Positions 1 to 9,394 of a stretch of DNA of 64,000 bases are shown one piece after another; position 1 is the first letter of the stretch, and each line of letters starts with the position of its first letter. The DNA is from Holtiella sp036655075 (GTDB lineage: Bacteria; Bacillota; Clostridia; Lachnospirales; Cellulosilyticaceae): the NCBI RefSeq assembly GCF_036655075.1, contig NZ_JAVVQU010000005.1:14092-78091 (forward strand), written 5' to 3'. A program made the position numbers and the translations under genes. Under the pieces are notes generated by a model, which saw only the letters and a program-made list of their open reading frames with translations, searched no databases and was not told where the DNA came from.

Positions 1-1912
1 AGTATTGTGCTTTAGCTGCCTTTTTCATAAAGTCTGTTGGATTCATCTCTGCTACTGTAGCAACATAAGGAATATTGGTTGCTGCAAAAAGTTGAGGTGT
101 ATCTTTGGTAAAGGTATCTTTTCCTTTTTGTGCTGGTCCTACATGAGAAGTAGAAGACTTGGCCCCTTTGGGTGTCTGATAAGAAAGCTGATATCCTGTA
201 TTCATATAGCCTGCATTGTCGTACTCAAATAAAATCATACGATGGTTACGAAGCGCTGTACCAATGGCTGGTCCCATACCAATATCTAATCCACCATCTC
301 CTGTTACCATAATAAAGGTAATCTTCTCATCTTGTGGAATCTCTCCACGTCTCTGCTTTTCATGATACATTTCCACTATACCCGATAAGGTAGGCGCTCC
401 ATTTTGGAATAAGTTGTGTACATAGGTTGTTCTAAAGGCAGTCTTCGGATAGCAAGTACTCGTTACCATACCACACCCAGTATGGAACAAAAGGACAACA
501 TGTCCTTCAATCCCTTTTAATAGTAAATTTAAGTTAGTATAAATCCCACACCCAGGGCAAGCACCATGTCCACCTACAATACGTTTTGGCATTTTTGTAG
601 ACTGAATTGGGATACCACCTTTTGCAGTGACTTTACCTGTTGCTTCATCTTCTACCACTTGAGTTATACCGGGAGATTGTTGTTCTTTTGTAAGTGGTTT
701 GAAATAAGGTTGTGGATGATAATCTGCCTTTCCAGGATATTGCCCAAAGTAATCAAACCTCGCAACTTCCTCATTTTGAGTCATTTTAAAGGCTTCTTCT
801 AAGAGATCAACTGCATCTTTAACATAAAAATCCTTGCCAGATAAGCCATAAACTCTACTGGCTGTTTCTATCCCTAACTTATAATCTTGCAAAGTCGCTT
901 TAATTTCAAGAGACATATTTCCGCCACCTGCACCATAGCTATCTTGTCTATCTGCAATCATTAATGCCTTAATGTTTTTTACCACTTCATAGATAGCTTC
1001 TCTTGGCCATGGTCTAATGGCATTTAGAGTAAATACCCCTACTTTCTTACCTGCTTGCCTGAGTTGGTCTACTGCCACTTTGGCCGTTCCAAAGGAGGAA
1101 CCTAGAACAAAAAGAGCAGCTTCTGCATCTTCCATTTCATAGGCTTCTACTGTAGTATAGTATCGCCCTGTTAAATTCCCAAACTCTTTAAAAACTTCTT
1201 CTATGATATCTCTAGACTCTTCCATAGCTAAATGTAATTGGTATTTGTTATTAATCAAGTCTGGTTCATTCATATAAGAGCCAAAAGTTGCTGGGTGCTC
1301 CATGTCTAAGGCATTATAGAGTGGCTTATATTCCCCTACAAAGTTTTGTACTTCTTGATCATCTGCAATCACATAAGTACGTCTCTTTTGATGGCTTGTA
1401 AAGAATCCATCAAAACCAATAATAATAGGTAGCATAGCACGTTCAGCTATTTTGAGCCCTACAATATTCATATCATATACAGCTTGAGGGGTTTGGGCAT
1501 AGAGAGTGAGCCATCCTGTATTTAAAGTATACATGATGTCACTGTGGTCACCTTTTATAGAAAGTGGCCCTGATACTGTACGACATGCCAAGTTAAGTAC
1601 CATAGGCAAGCGTGTCCCTGATTGTACAGGAAACTGTTCTAAAGCATAAAGTAATCCATTAGCCGATGTCGCATTAAATACACGTCCACCGCCTACTGTT
1701 CCACCATAACAAATTCCCGCTGCGCCATGTTCTCCGTCTCCAGGAATCAATTTTACATCATGCAAGCCTTCTGCCTTTAATAAGTCAAGGTGCTCAGCAA
1801 TCTGGGTAGATGGGGTAATTGGGAAGTATCCCATCATATGATAGTTAATTTGCTTTGCCGCATAAGCTGCAAGTTCGTTACCACTGTCGTATACTATACT
1901 TTGCTCTACCAT
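1..1912 (-). CDS. 2-oxoacid:ferredoxin oxidoreductase, fused alpha-beta subunits (partial)
   Basis: My translation gives about 637 residues before the gene runs off the left edge. The first ~390 residues are a KOR alpha subunit, with the substrate-side PITPST motif at residues 31-36. A beta subunit follows, with a CPGC cluster at 452-455 and the thiamine-diphosphate motif GDGG around D539. Such enzymes oxidise a 2-oxoacid such as pyruvate to an acyl-CoA and reduce ferredoxin in the cytoplasm. The start ATG lies one base after the TAA of the gamma-delta gene, so the two are co-translated. Substrate specificity cannot be read from the sequence. A separate four-subunit por operon lies at 28-31 kb, so this is a second, differently packaged system. 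Confidence 0.9.
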   Translation of the reverse strand, partial: MVEQSIVYDSGNELAAYAAKQINYHMMGYFPITPSTQIAEHLDLLKAEGLHDVKLIPGDGEHGAAGICYGGTVGGGRVFNATSANGLLYALEQFPVQSGTRLPMVLNLACRTVSGPLSIKGDHSDIMYTLNTGWLTLYAQTPQAVYDMNIVGLKIAERAMLPIIIGFDGFFTSHQKRRTYVIADDQEVQNFVGEYKPLYNALDMEHPATFGSYMNEPDLINNKYQLHLAMEESRDIIEEVFKEFGNLTGRYYTTVEAYEMEDAEAALFVLGSSFGTAKVAVDQLRQAGKKVGVFTLNAIRPWPREAIYEVVKNIKALMIADRQDSYGAGGGNMSLEIKATLQDYKLGIETASRVYGLSGKDFYVKDAVDLLEEAFKMTQNEEVARFDYFGQYPGKADYHPQPYFKPLTKEQQSPGITQVVEDEATGKVTAKGGIPIQSTKMPKRIVGGHGACPGCGIYTNLNLLLKGIEGHVVLLFHTGCGMVTSTCYPKTAFRTTYVHNLFQNGAPTLSGIVEMYHEKQRRGEIPQDEKITFIMVTGDGGLDIGMGPAIGTALRNHRMILFEYDNAGYMNTGYQLSYQTPKGAKSSTSHVGPAQKGKDTFTKDTPQLFAATNIPYVATVAEMNPTDFMKKAAKAQY

Positions 1913-1913
1913 G

Positions 1914-3011
1914 TTATTCTTCCCCTTCTATCGTTATTGTAGCATTTGTTACACCCGATTCTGCATCAACTATAGAGTTAGAACCCATATCTTCAAATTC
2001 TACGTGCTGCTGTATAAAATCTTTATAAGGTACATGCATTGCCCATACATCTAAATTTCTTTCATTAGCCTCAGTTAAGGCATCTGTTGGACATATCTCA
2101 ACACATCTTAAGCATCCCTTACAGTAATGATAGTTCACGCCTTCATTGACCATCTGTTGCTTACCTTTATACTCACCTTCTCCAAATACTAGCGCCATTT
2201 CTGGGCATGTGATATCACAAAGGCCACAATTAATACATTTGTCCTTATGAAACACAGGCACTTTACCTTCACGACTAGCTGTCATATCATTATTAGCCAT
2301 ACTTGCAAAGAGAGGGTTAACCCCTCCAAGTGGTGCATTTTTCCAACCCCAGTCATACTGTACATCTTTATACTCTACATAAGGGTATTCATCACTATGT
2401 TCAAATTGTTTAATAGTAATTTCTTCGTAGCCTCTTTCAATACCTTTTAAATTTCCTTCAAGTGCACTTGGGTATTTTTTTCCCACTGTATCTTTTACGA
2501 CTTGTTTCACTGCGTCTAAAGGAATGAAACCTGATGCCTTAGCAATAGTTCCTAATATAACCATGTTAATACGTGTCTTTTCTTCCATTGCTATTTTGAG
2601 TGCATCCACGCAGTAAATCATACCGCCACAAAGCTGCAAGTGTTCTCTCACTTCATCAGGTGTTTTATCTGTGTTTACAATCACAACTGTATTTTCATCT
2701 ACTCCTGCTGTCACTGCCATCTTACCTGCCAACGCTTCATGAAAGATGGCTAAAATATGTGGTTTTTCAACGGGTGTAATGACACCAATGGTTTGGTTTT
2801 TGTCACACCATCTAATAAAAGATTTAATAGGCGTCCCTTTCTTTTCCGACCCATAACTTGCAAAGCTAGAGCTATTAAGTCCAAGTGCAAGCGCTCCAAT
2901 TTCTCCAAGTATTTTGCCAGTTAAATTTGCTCCTAGACCTCCTATACTCTCTAACCGCATCTCATAAAATCCATACTCATTGGTCTTAGGTAAATCTATC
3001 TTATGTCCCAC
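1914..3011 (-). CDS. 2-oxoacid:ferredoxin oxidoreductase, fused gamma-delta subunits
   Basis: 365 residues. Residues ~15-200 form a KOR gamma domain (glycine-rich ESIGGLGANLTGKILGE near the start). Residues ~250-310 form a delta ferredoxin domain with two 4Fe-4S motifs: Cys 259/262/265/269 and 297/300/303/307. It would carry electrons from the alpha-beta catalytic subunit to soluble ferredoxin. The start is GTG, chosen because a full AGGAGGT ribosome site sits nine bases upstream and no ATG is suitably placed. It is the first gene of a two-gene unit with the alpha-beta fusion. The acidic tail after the second cluster is longer than in a stand-alone PorD. Confidence 0.9.
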   Translation of the reverse strand: MGHKIDLPKTNEYGFYEMRLESIGGLGANLTGKILGEIGALALGLNSSSFASYGSEKKGTPIKSFIRWCDKNQTIGVITPVEKPHILAIFHEALAGKMAVTAGVDENTVVIVNTDKTPDEVREHLQLCGGMIYCVDALKIAMEEKTRINMVILGTIAKASGFIPLDAVKQVVKDTVGKKYPSALEGNLKGIERGYEEITIKQFEHSDEYPYVEYKDVQYDWGWKNAPLGGVNPLFASMANNDMTASREGKVPVFHKDKCINCGLCDITCPEMALVFGEGEYKGKQQMVNEGVNYHYCKGCLRCVEICPTDALTEANERNLDVWAMHVPYKDFIQQHVEFEDMGSNSIVDAESGVTNATITIEGEE

Positions 3012-3065
3012 TGTCTATTTACCTCCTTTTAGACGTCCAAAATAAATGGCCGTGAATTCTTTCTT

Positions 3066-3095
3066 ATTTTATGGAAATAATACTTTTTCATACAA
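3066..3095 (-). promoter_or_regulatory. Candidate promoter of the gamma-delta/alpha-beta KOR operon
   Basis: On the minus strand TTGTAT and TAAAAT are separated by 18 bases, about 55 bases upstream of the GTG start. The -35 overlaps the T-run of the preceding terminator. Plausible but not strong. Confidence 0.4.
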
Positions 3096-3126
3096 AAAAA
3101 GCACATTCCGTAAAGAAACGTGCTTT
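3094..3126 (-). terminator. Rho-independent terminator after the 3.1-3.8 kb membrane-protein gene
   Basis: AAAGCAC pairs with GTGCTTT, followed by seven T on the minus strand. The stem begins inside the stop codon of the upstream gene. Confidence 0.75.
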
Positions 3127-3808
3127 AAAGATCTATTTGACTAAGTAATATCTTAATATCGTTTTCTTTAATATGAGGGTCCTGTTGTATCTTTTGATCC
3201 CCTATATGATACGCTTCTAGTTCTGTCTCTAGCTCCTCTATTCGAGCAAGTAAAGCTTTAATATCCTTTTGCTTGTCCTTCCACTTTAATTCAGTAGGAT
3301 ACGTATTAACAATAAAGTCTTGAACCTTTATAAAAAGTTGTTCACGCTCTTCAATAATATTACGAAAAACCCCCATTAAAGCTACAATCAAACAGAGCAC
3401 TGTACTTGCTATAATCAATATAAAATTACTAATAGAACGTCCTGGTGCCTTACTTAAAATCTCTATACATACTTGTACAAACAGTATAGTCCACATTATG
3501 AGTTTACATCTAAGTGCTATGTTTTGAATCGTTATATAAGAAAATCTTCCTATTCTTGTCTCATAAAATGCAGTTTGTATCATTGTCTCAACTTCTATAT
3601 TCTCTCCATCTTGAGCTTCATAAATACGTTGGTACTTTTCGATTAATTTTCGTATGAAAGTGATATCACTTTCAGTCTTATAGGCCTTAGGATTTAGATA
3701 AACCTGGATACTTTTATTGATTTTTTCAAAATGGTTTTGAAGCATACGTGTTGTAAATGCAACAATTAAAGCTAATACTGTATTTATCCCAAACAATACC
3801 CCTATCAT
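3125..3808 (-). CDS. Hypothetical membrane protein
   Basis: Not recognised. It has an N-terminal membrane segment at residues ~3-22, two more hydrophobic segments in the middle (roughly 105-125 and 130-150) and a C-terminal Glu/Lys-rich region of coiled-coil character (ARIEELETELEAY). The reading frame extends to a TTG at 3832, but a good promoter (TTGTAT-N16-TATAAT) would start transcription at about 3830. I therefore chose the ATG at 3808, which has GGGGG six bases upstream. It forms its own transcription unit with a terminator. No function can be inferred. Confidence 0.75.
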   Translation of the reverse strand: MIGVLFGINTVLALIVAFTTRMLQNHFEKINKSIQVYLNPKAYKTESDITFIRKLIEKYQRIYEAQDGENIEVETMIQTAFYETRIGRFSYITIQNIALRCKLIMWTILFVQVCIEILSKAPGRSISNFILIIASTVLCLIVALMGVFRNIIEEREQLFIKVQDFIVNTYPTELKWKDKQKDIKALLARIEELETELEAYHIGDQKIQQDPHIKENDIKILLSQIDL

Positions 3809-3837
3809 ATATACCCCCATTTGTGTGTACAACTCTT

Positions 3838-3865
3838 ATTATAACACCTTATTAAAGTAATACAA
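3838..3865 (-). promoter_or_regulatory. Sigma-A promoter of the 3.1-3.8 kb membrane-protein gene
   Basis: TTGTAT, 16 bases, TATAAT on the minus strand, about 30 bases before the chosen ATG. It helps rule out the upstream TTG start. Confidence 0.6.
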
Positions 3866-3885
3866 GTTTAATTGTATACACTATT

Positions 3886-4587
3886 CTATTTGATATTTGT
3901 TACAATACTTTCTATCATTTTACTTGCATTGCGTGCAGCTAAATTCACAAATTCATCAAAATTTATTTCAGCACCATTATCTGCTTTATCTGAAATAGCA
4001 CGAATTACAACAAAGGGAATTTGATTTAAATAACATGTGTGAGCAATAGCCGCACCTTCCATCTCTGCACAATATGCTGTAAATGTTGTATAAATATCTT
4101 GTTTAACTTTGATACTTGCTACAAATTGGTCTCCACTTGCAATGCGTCCAACCCACACGTTATGCTCTGTGAGCACTTCTTGTGCAGCAGCTTTTGCATA
4201 CTCTACTAATTGATTGTCTGCTTCAAAGAAAGAATTGTCCATTCTAGGAATAACCCCTTTAGGATCACCAAAAGCAGTTGTATCCATATCATGTTCTACT
4301 GTATCACTTGAAATGACTACATCTCCAATGTTAACGTCCGGATGTAAACCTCCCGCAACACCTGTGTTGATGATGTAAGTTGGATTAAATCTATCTATTA
4401 AAATTTGTGTACATACTGCAGCATTTACTTTGCCAATACCACATCTTACAACGATAACTTGTACATCTTTCATTGTACCTTCATAAAAGTCCATACCCGC
4501 TATTTGATGAACTTCTTTAAGTTCCATTTTTCTACGAAGTGAAATAACTTCTTCTTCCATTGCACCAATAATACCTACTATTTTCAT
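3886..4587 (-). CDS. mtnN: 5'-methylthioadenosine/S-adenosylhomocysteine nucleosidase
   Basis: 233 residues, the usual length for MTA/SAH nucleosidase (Pfs), which hydrolyses methylthioadenosine and S-adenosylhomocysteine to adenine plus the thio-sugar in methionine salvage and the activated methyl cycle. Visible landmarks are the N-terminal IGAMEEE with catalytic Glu12, the substrate-binding AEMEGAA (Glu175/Glu177), and the general acid Asp200 in AISDKAD. AAGGAG lies eight bases before the ATG. The promoter is at 4618-4646, and the gene appears monocistronic. Confidence 0.95.
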   Translation of the reverse strand: MKIVGIIGAMEEEVISLRRKMELKEVHQIAGMDFYEGTMKDVQVIVVRCGIGKVNAAVCTQILIDRFNPTYIINTGVAGGLHPDVNIGDVVISSDTVEHDMDTTAFGDPKGVIPRMDNSFFEADNQLVEYAKAAAQEVLTEHNVWVGRIASGDQFVASIKVKQDIYTTFTAYCAEMEGAAIAHTCYLNQIPFVVIRAISDKADNGAEINFDEFVNLAARNASKMIESIVTNIK

Positions 4588-4617
4588 TTGTGTTCTCCTT
4601 CTACGTATATTGATTTT

Positions 4618-4646
4618 ATTATACTATAAAATGTCTTTGTTCTTAA
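4618..4646 (-). promoter_or_regulatory. Sigma-A promoter of mtnN
   Basis: TTAAGA, 17 bases, TATAAT on the minus strand, about 30 bases upstream of the mtnN ATG. Confidence 0.6.
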
Positions 4647-4744
4647 AGCCTTTATTAAAACTTTCCCTATATAAAGAAAATAAGTTATAACAAAGTCTAC
4701 ACTTATCTCTGTCGTAACCTATTTTCTCTCTTTTTATTCTTGAT

Positions 4745-5116
4745 TTACTGAAATAGTTTGCCTATTAAGATACGCCTTAATATATTGATTACTTCTTCTT
4801 GATTAGTCTCCCACTTAGCTGAAATCATGTCCATTTGGTCTATCGCCACATCTATGACCGTATTAATCCACGCAATAATCTCTTGTGGTTGCATCGAGGT
4901 ACTGTAAGAAATGGTCACTATTCCTGTTTCAAAATCTGGTTGTATATCTTGAATGCCATCTTTCATCTTCATGAATTCATACACATAGGGTGCAAATTCT
5001 AGGTACTGAGGTCCTAATTTGGTCAAATTATTTATCTTTATTTTTAATTCGCCAGGCATATTACTTATAAATTGCATCTTAAGATAATTTTTAATGAGTT
5101 GTTTCTTGAGACTCAT
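4745..5116 (-). CDS. Small HMA-like domain protein
   Basis: 123 residues. Residues ~20-85 follow the pattern of the HMA_2/heavy-metal-associated fold: a PGELKIKI strand, then a helix, then GIQDIQPDFETGIVTISYS. They lack the CxxC metal site, so direct metal binding through the classical motif is unlikely. The C-terminal ~30 residues are helical and end in a basic hydrophobic tail. Similar small HMA-like proteins occur widely in Clostridia without an assigned role. It lies 33 bases after the tocopherol-cyclase-like gene on the same strand, so the two are probably co-transcribed. Confidence 0.7.
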   Translation of the reverse strand: MSLKKQLIKNYLKMQFISNMPGELKIKINNLTKLGPQYLEFAPYVYEFMKMKDGIQDIQPDFETGIVTISYSTSMQPQEIIAWINTVIDVAIDQMDMISAKWETNQEEVINILRRILIGKLFQ

Positions 5117-5149
5117 CGAAATCCCTCCTACTACACTAAATATTACTTT

Positions 5150-6091
5150 TCATCTATTAATATGCTTAGCATAGCCCATTTTATGAGTTGTCTCTTCTAC
5201 TTTTCCTACGCACTCAAATGCCACCCTATCCCCAACCTGATCCACCTTTAATACTTCATGATGATAGATTTGAATTTTCATTGTACCTTCTAATGTCTCA
5301 TATACCGTTTCTCTCATTGCACCTTTATTAGGTGCCTTTAACATATGGCCTTTATCATATTTTGTCTTAATTCTAATAATTTCTTGACCCTGCTTAATTT
5401 GAACAACTGCTGATTGGTCTTCTATTTTAATCTCTTCAATCTGTGCACCTGTATAAGTTGCAAAAATTCTAGTTTGATTTTCAATACTTATAACACACAA
5501 AAAACCTCTAAAGTTACAGCCTAGAAATGGAATATCTGCAACTGCCAGCATGACAGATAGGGAGCCTTGCTTAAAATGATTGCATTGCATCCATAGGTAG
5601 CTCTTAGGAAAACTATTTCCCCAATCACTTTCAACATAGCCCTTTCCTCCAGCAAAATTCATAGGCGTACTATTAAGCCTTAACTGCCCCCATAAAGTAT
5701 GTCCCATAGATAGTACGTCATGATAACACTCCATAAAAGGAAGATAACCAAAAGGTCCCATCAATCCTTTTTGTAAAAATTGTTGTGGTAACTTCGTAAA
5801 GGTATCAAAGTAGAGTGCTCCTTTAAGTGTTATAGATGGACTCTCTATATCAAGTTGCATGTACTCTTCTTTAAAAATACTCTTGCCGATTTGGAGTGTA
5901 AAAGGCTCTTGCGTATATTTAAAACAATCTAAACTATAAGGAATGTAGTAACTTCTGTTATCTCCAGACCTAATAATTTGAATAAATGCTTCTTCTACTC
6001 TTTCTCTTGCTCTGCCTACGATAATAACAATTGTATCTTCCTCCGTACTGCACTTAAAGTACCAACCTTCAAAGTAAAATGCCCTGCTCAC
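5150..6091 (-). CDS. Tocopherol cyclase-family protein
   Basis: 313 residues. Family hallmarks are the N-terminal YFEGWYFKC and the central block VESDWGNSFPKSYLWMQCNHF (about residues 148-168), both typical of the tocopherol cyclase-like beta-barrel family (Pfam Tocopherol_cycl). Bacterial members outside phototrophs have no proven substrate. A hydrophobic-ligand-binding role is a family-level guess. No signal peptide is evident. The start is GTG with AGGGG eight bases upstream; the ATG three bases before it runs straight into TGA. Probably in an operon with the HMA-like gene. Confidence 0.8.
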   Translation of the reverse strand: MSRAFYFEGWYFKCSTEEDTIVIIVGRARERVEEAFIQIIRSGDNRSYYIPYSLDCFKYTQEPFTLQIGKSIFKEEYMQLDIESPSITLKGALYFDTFTKLPQQFLQKGLMGPFGYLPFMECYHDVLSMGHTLWGQLRLNSTPMNFAGGKGYVESDWGNSFPKSYLWMQCNHFKQGSLSVMLAVADIPFLGCNFRGFLCVISIENQTRIFATYTGAQIEEIKIEDQSAVVQIKQGQEIIRIKTKYDKGHMLKAPNKGAMRETVYETLEGTMKIQIYHHEVLKVDQVGDRVAFECVGKVEETTHKMGYAKHINR

Positions 6092-6160
6092 ATGTATTAC
6101 CCCTATTCCTCTTTTTTAATAGAGTCTTGTCCATTTTAGCAAGGATTATGCTGATGTCAT

Positions 6161-6204
6161 AAAAAATAGAGATCCCTCCAGTTGGCATGCCTGTCGGTAA
6201 TCTC
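6161..6204 (-). terminator. Terminator of the fatty-acid synthesis operon
   Basis: GAGAT pairs with ATCTC around a long partly paired interior that contains the palindrome GGCATGCC, followed by TATTTTTT on the minus strand. It lies 27 bases after accA. Confidence 0.55.
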
Positions 6205-6230
6205 TTCGTAAGTGATCTTCTTAACTTCTT

Positions 6231-7166
6231 TTATTCAAAAAATGCGCCATATTTTCTAAAACGATTATAACGCTGGTCTACAAGTTCATCTTCGCCTATC
6301 CCTTTTAACTCATTTAATTGAGTAATAAGATAGCTCTCTAGCAACTGTGCAGCTTCTTCTGGCGCTCTATGAGCCCCACCTAAAGGTTCTACAACAATAT
6401 CATCTATAATATGATTTGCCAACAAGTCTGTCGCTGTGATTTTCATAATCTCAGCTGCTTCTTGCGCCTTTGTGCTATCTTTCCATAGAATACTTGCAAA
6501 TCCTTCTGGAGATAAAATAGAGTAAGTTGTATTCTCTTGCATAAAGACTCTATCCGCTACGCCTAATGCAAGGGCACCTCCACTGCCACCTTCTCCAATA
6601 ACGCCTGCAATGATAGGTGTTTTAAGCCTTGCCATTTCCATTAGGTTTCTAGCGATTGCTTCACCTTGACCTCTTTCTTCTGCACCCAATCCACAGTAAG
6701 CACCTGGTGTATCAATTAAACAAACTACTGGTCTGTGGAACTTCTCAGCTTGCTTCATTAAACGTAACGCTTTTCTATATCCTTCTGGATGAGGCATTCC
6801 AAAGTTACGTTCTACATTTTCTTTAGCAGTCTTACCTTTATTTTGGGCAATAATTGTAACAACATGCTCACCTATCTTACCAATACCGCCAATAATAGCT
6901 TGATCATCTTTAAAGCTTCTATCTCCATGGAGTTCTACAAAACCTGTAACGATTTGGTTGATATAGAACAAGCTTCTTGGCCTATCAATCATTCTCGCAA
7001 TTTGTACTTTATCCCATGCTGTATAGTTGTCTATAATATCTCTTTCAATCTTTGTAGCAAGTTCTTCTAGACGTGTAATCTCTTGTACAACATCTACATC
7101 TTCACCTACTGACTTTAATTCTTCTATCATTTTTTTAAGGTGTTCTAGCTTTTTAATAGCCTCCAT
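6231..7166 (-). CDS. accA: Acetyl-CoA carboxylase carboxyltransferase alpha subunit
   Basis: 311 residues, typical AccA. With AccD it forms the cytoplasmic carboxyltransferase that moves CO2 from biotin to acetyl-CoA, giving malonyl-CoA. It has the N-terminal helical region followed by the crotonase-like core (HGDRSFKDD, PHPEGYRKALRLM, IDTPGAYCGLGAEERGQGEA). The second of two adjacent ATGs is preferred because it leaves six rather than three bases after GGAGG. It overlaps accD by 14 bases and is the last gene of the fab/acc operon. Confidence 0.97.
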   Translation of the reverse strand: MEAIKKLEHLKKMIEELKSVGEDVDVVQEITRLEELATKIERDIIDNYTAWDKVQIARMIDRPRSLFYINQIVTGFVELHGDRSFKDDQAIIGGIGKIGEHVVTIIAQNKGKTAKENVERNFGMPHPEGYRKALRLMKQAEKFHRPVVCLIDTPGAYCGLGAEERGQGEAIARNLMEMARLKTPIIAGVIGEGGSGGALALGVADRVFMQENTTYSILSPEGFASILWKDSTKAQEAAEIMKITATDLLANHIIDDIVVEPLGGAHRAPEEAAQLLESYLITQLNELKGIGEDELVDQRYNRFRKYGAFFE

Positions 7167-8019
7167 CATTTACCTCCTTCGTATGCAGTTTAAGGAGTGT
7201 ATAGAGTTCTTCTCTCATATTTTTACGCTCTATAATGCAGTCTATCATTCCGTGTTCTAATAAAAACTCTGCACGTTGAAATCCTGAAGGCAGCTTTTGT
7301 TTAATGGTTTGTTCTATTACCCTTGGCCCTGCAAATCCAATCAATGCATGAGGCTCTGCAATAATAATATCTCCAAGCATTGCAAAACTAGCTGTGACGC
7401 CACCTGTTGTTGGATTCGTGAGCACACTGATAAACAACAATCCTGCATCATCATGTCTTGCAAGGGCTGCACTTGTTTTAGCCATCTGCATGAGAGAATA
7501 GATGCCTTCTTGCATCCTTGCGCCTCCAGAAGCTGAAAAAATTATAATCGGTAATCTATTCTCTGTTGCATACTCTATAGCGCGGGTAATTTTCTCCCCT
7601 ACTACTGAGCCCATGCTTCCCATAATAAACCTTGGATCCATTACTGCAAGAACTGTTTCGATCCCTTTTATCTTACCTTTTCCTGTGATAACTGCCTCAT
7701 TTTGTTCAACTTTCTTCATAGTAACCTGAATCTTTTCCTCATACCCTTCAAATTCTAAAGGATTAGCACTTAACATATCTTTATCAAACTCTTCAAAGCT
7801 CTCTAAATCTACCAATTTACTAATTCTTCCATTAGGAGAAATAGGTAAATGTCCACTACAGCTCGGACATACACCTATGCTTGAGAGAAGGTCAATTACA
7901 TAGATATTCTTCTTGCAATGAGGGCACTTCGTATACATACCCTTTGGGACCTCTACCTTAGCTTGAGTAGTTTTAGCTTGAGCATACTTTTTTTGTCTAC
8001 CAATGAGTGCACTTAACAT
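7153..8019 (-). CDS. accD: Acetyl-CoA carboxylase carboxyltransferase beta subunit
   Basis: 288 residues. It carries the characteristic N-terminal four-cysteine zinc finger (Cys 32, 35, 51, 54), then the carboxyltransferase core with FSASGGARMQEG and NPTTGGVTASFAMLGD. It pairs with AccA in the malonyl-CoA-forming complex. AAGGAG is seven bases before the ATG, and the gene starts four bases after accC. Confidence 0.97.
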   Translation of the reverse strand: MLSALIGRQKKYAQAKTTQAKVEVPKGMYTKCPHCKKNIYVIDLLSSIGVCPSCSGHLPISPNGRISKLVDLESFEEFDKDMLSANPLEFEGYEEKIQVTMKKVEQNEAVITGKGKIKGIETVLAVMDPRFIMGSMGSVVGEKITRAIEYATENRLPIIIFSASGGARMQEGIYSLMQMAKTSAALARHDDAGLLFISVLTNPTTGGVTASFAMLGDIIIAEPHALIGFAGPRVIEQTIKQKLPSGFQRAEFLLEHGMIDCIIERKNMREELYTLLKLHTKEVNDGGY

Positions 8020-8023
8020 TTAA

Positions 8024-9382
8024 CTACTCCTTCCCTAAAATAGTATCTAGATTCTTTTCTATATATGAGGTGTCAAAACTTCCCTCATCAAATGCTTCTG
8101 TATGAATAAGGTCATATTGGAAATCTATATTTGTATCAATTCCCTCTACTACAATTTCTGATAATGCACGTCGCATAATACTTAAAGCTTCTTGTCTGTT
8201 ATCACCATAGGCAATCACTTTAGCTAACATAGAGTCATAAGTTGGTGGTACATTATAGCCTGGATAAATGGCTGTATCAATACGTATCCCTCTTCCTCCT
8301 GGTAAATGTAGCTCTGCAATTTTACCTGCACACGGTCTAAAATTCAATTTTGGATTTTCCGCATTGATACGACACTCTATGGCATGACCTTTGATTTGAA
8401 TTTCTTCATTAGTAAAGCTTAATTTTTTACCAGAGGCAATACGTATTTGTTCCTTAATCAAATCAATTCCTGTAATCATCTCTGTTACAGGATGCTCTAC
8501 CTGAATTCTTGTATTCATTTCAATGAAGAAAAACTGTTTATGTTTATCTAAAATAAACTCAATGGTTCCTGCATTTTCGTATTCTGCTGCACGTGCCGCC
8601 TTAATAGCAGCTTCACCCATTTGTGTTCTAAGTTCCTCAGATATACAAGGTGACGGTGCTTCTTCTATTACTTTTTGGTGACGCCTTTGCATAGAACAGT
8701 CTCTTTCTCCTAGATGAACTACATTACCATAAGCGTCTCCTAGTATTTGAAACTCGATATGTCTTGGTTCTACAATATACTTTTCTAAGTACATACTACC
8801 ATCACCAAAAGCTGAAAGTGCTTCATTACTTGCTGTATTAAAAGCTTTTTCTAAATCTTCTTCATGCCATACAATACGCATACCACGTCCACCACCACCT
8901 GCAACCGCTTTTAGAATAACTGGATATCCAATTTCTAACGCAAGTAGTTTGGCATCAGATGCCGTTTCTATAACTCCATCTGAGCCTGGTACAACAGGTA
9001 CACCTGCCTCAATCATCATCTGACGTGCACGTGCTTTATCACCCATTGCATCGATCATTTCCGGTGAAGGTCCAATAAATTTGATATTACACTCACGACA
9101 TATACGTGCAAACTTAGCATTTTCAGATAAGAATCCAAATCCAGGATGAATAGCATCTGCACCTGTCAAAACAGCTGCTGTAATAATACTTTCTATATTT
9201 AAGTAGCTCTCTTTAGGTTGTGCTTTGCCAATGCATACTACTTCATCTGCTAATTTAACATGTAGAGCATCTTTATCTGCGACAGAATATACCGCAACAG
9301 TATCAATGCCCATTTCACGACAAGCACGCATAATTCGTACAGCAATCTCTCCTCTATTAGCAACCAATACTTTACTAATCAT
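8024..9382 (-). CDS. accC: Acetyl-CoA carboxylase, biotin carboxylase subunit
   Basis: 452 residues, full length. ATP-grasp enzyme that carboxylates the biotin on AccB using bicarbonate and ATP. Visible features are the N-terminal VLVANRGEIAVRI, the glycine-rich ATP loop GGGGRGMR, and the active-site stretch NTRIQVEHPVTE. The GGAGGTGAAACAATG start context is strong. It lies between fabZ and accD in the operon. The length excludes a pyruvate carboxylase fusion. Confidence 0.97.
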   Translation of the reverse strand: MISKVLVANRGEIAVRIMRACREMGIDTVAVYSVADKDALHVKLADEVVCIGKAQPKESYLNIESIITAAVLTGADAIHPGFGFLSENAKFARICRECNIKFIGPSPEMIDAMGDKARARQMMIEAGVPVVPGSDGVIETASDAKLLALEIGYPVILKAVAGGGGRGMRIVWHEEDLEKAFNTASNEALSAFGDGSMYLEKYIVEPRHIEFQILGDAYGNVVHLGERDCSMQRRHQKVIEEAPSPCISEELRTQMGEAAIKAARAAEYENAGTIEFILDKHKQFFFIEMNTRIQVEHPVTEMITGIDLIKEQIRIASGKKLSFTNEEIQIKGHAIECRINAENPKLNFRPCAGKIAELHLPGGRGIRIDTAIYPGYNVPPTYDSMLAKVIAYGDNRQEALSIMRRALSEIVVEGIDTNIDFQYDLIHTEAFDEGSFDTSYIEKNLDTILGKE

Positions 9383-9394
9383 TGTTTCACCTCC

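Noticed and set aside
6161..6204. Riboswitch-like structure after accA
   Set aside because: The structured sequence is at the operon's 3' end with a T-run after it, and no downstream gene on the same strand starts close by except an unrelated one; terminator is the simpler reading.
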